64,000 bases of DNA, from assembly GCF_026891095.1 (NCBI RefSeq), contig NZ_JAPTNL010000004.1:62001-126000 (forward strand), in the 5' to 3' direction. Below, piece by piece: positions 63,414-64,000 of the stretch (positions are counted from its first letter, which is position 1; every line of letters starts with the position of its first letter). The position numbers and the translations under genes were made by a program. Origin of the DNA: Roseovarius salincola. GTDB taxonomy: Bacteria > Pseudomonadota > Alphaproteobacteria > Rhodobacterales > Rhodobacteraceae. The notes under the pieces were generated by a model, which did not search any database, was not told where the DNA came from, and saw only the letters and a list, made by a program, of their open reading frames with translations.

Positions 63414-64000
63414 ATGAACATTGAAAAAATGACTGCCGGCCCAAGGATTGCCCTCCTCGCGCTCCCCGAAAGCACGCCGGCAGCCATCTATGGTCTCTAC
63501 GAGGTCTTCCTGTCAGCCGGCCGGACCTGGGAACAGCTGACCGGCGAACCCTCGGACGTGCCCTTGATGACACCGCGCATCGTCACCGCAGATGGCGCAC
63601 CGGTCGAGACAACCTACGGTCTTGCGATCACGCCGCACGAGGCGATGGGAGAGGCCGACATCGTGATCGTGACGGACCTCGTGCTTGACCTCGACAAGCC
63701 GTTCGCGGGCCTCTGGAGCCGCCAGATCGAATGGCTGCGCGAGAAATACGCAACCGGCGCCACGGTCTGTTCGGTCTGCACCGGGACCGCCGTTCTGGCC
63801 GAGGCGGGGCTTCTCGATGGTCTCGAGGCGACAACGCATTGGTCACTCGCGGACCTGCTGCGGCATAACTACCCTGAGGTGCGGCTCGCGGCGCAGAAGA
63901 TCCTCGTCCCCGCCGGTCCCGAGCACCGCATCATCACCGGAGGCGGCGCGACCGCTTGGGAAGAACTCGCCCTTTATCTTGTCGCAAGATTCTGCAGCCC
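63414..64000 (+). CDS. GlxA-type transcriptional regulator, DJ-1/PfpI domain (partial, runs off window end)
   Basis: The first 195 residues of a GlxA-family regulator, starting MNIEKMTAGPRIALLALPESTPAAIYGLYEVF. The DJ-1/PfpI-like domain includes IVIVTDLVLDLDKPFAGLWSRQIEWLREKYATGATVCSVCTGTAVLAEAGLLDGLEATTHW with the conserved Cys before TG. GlxA proteins carry an AraC-type helix-turn-helix after this domain, which would lie past position 64000. The gene is divergent from the methyltransferase-MATE group and may regulate it. Confidence 0.85.
   Translation, partial: MNIEKMTAGPRIALLALPESTPAAIYGLYEVFLSAGRTWEQLTGEPSDVPLMTPRIVTADGAPVETTYGLAITPHEAMGEADIVIVTDLVLDLDKPFAGLWSRQIEWLREKYATGATVCSVCTGTAVLAEAGLLDGLEATTHWSLADLLRHNYPEVRLAAQKILVPAGPEHRIITGGGATAWEELALYLVARFCS

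Noticed and set aside
1..64000. CRISPR arrays, rRNA or tRNA genes, replication origin.
   Set aside because: No regularly spaced direct repeats, no rRNA or tRNA core sequences and no DnaA-box clusters were seen on either strand.

Overview
The window is a high-GC alphaproteobacterial chromosome segment, most probably Rhodobacteraceae (Roseobacter group). The basis is the gene order mraZ-rsmH-ftsL-ftsI-murE-murF-mraY-murD-ftsW-murG-murC-murB-ddl-ftsQ-ftsA-ftsZ-lpxC-bamD-recN, the lineage-typical small families DUF2484 and DUF2842, a CenR-like regulator, acuI, and the aerobic cobaltochelatase genes cobS/cobT. No plasmid or phage backbone is visible; nearly everything looks chromosomal.

Layout. 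1-1254 (-): an ECF sigma factor with its translationally coupled anti-sigma factor, cut by the window edge. 1400-6734 (+): cobS, cobT, an Xaa-Pro aminopeptidase and a DUF427 protein. 6894-8279 (+): a lone gene with PD-(D/E)XK nuclease motifs. 8301-11458: a CLC chloride channel and a GlcD-like FAD oxidoreductase. 11558-37816 (-): the division and cell wall (dcw) cluster with recN, bamD and lpxC at its 3' end. It is interrupted by an amino-acid permease plus an unknown gene (between murC and DUF2484) and by a flavoprotein gene on the opposite strand (between ftsW and murD). 37817-38290: a long AT-rich dcw leader with paired MraZ-box-like repeats, a 15-bp RNA hairpin and an intrinsic terminator, matching the UpsM small-RNA leader described in Rhodobacter sphaeroides.

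38474-43582: GNAT, UspA, AcuI, a frameshifted DinB gene, DUF1326 and DUF2182, divergent from a FadR/GntR-type regulator with a palindromic operator in between. 43643-52757: housekeeping genes (Trm112-like, LON-domain protein, CnoX, ExoIII, CenR-like regulator, RibA, DUF2842, PurA, SecG, PyrG). 52887-56020: DUF4274, a secreted protein, two tandem TerB-like genes and a PhnD-like protein without a signal peptide. 56127-59411: a complete polar amino-acid ABC transporter.

59488 to the end is an accessory region. It opens with a scar in which the start of a tyrosine-integrase gene is joined to the tail of an IS3-type transposase, facing a truncated PLP-dependent decarboxylase. Then come an NnrU/MddA-like membrane methyltransferase, a MATE exporter, a SAM methyltransferase and the start of a GlxA-type AraC regulator.

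A dispersed intergenic repeat (G-rich hairpin plus a conserved GAGGTATTTTTCGCCAGATG tail) occurs four times. The observations I rank highest are the MraZ-box/UpsM leader architecture, the orphan PD-(D/E)XK gene, the DUF2182-DUF1326 operon under a FadR-type operator, and the integrase/IS3/decarboxylase junction. All functional calls rest on reading translated sequence and remembered family features; no database search was made.
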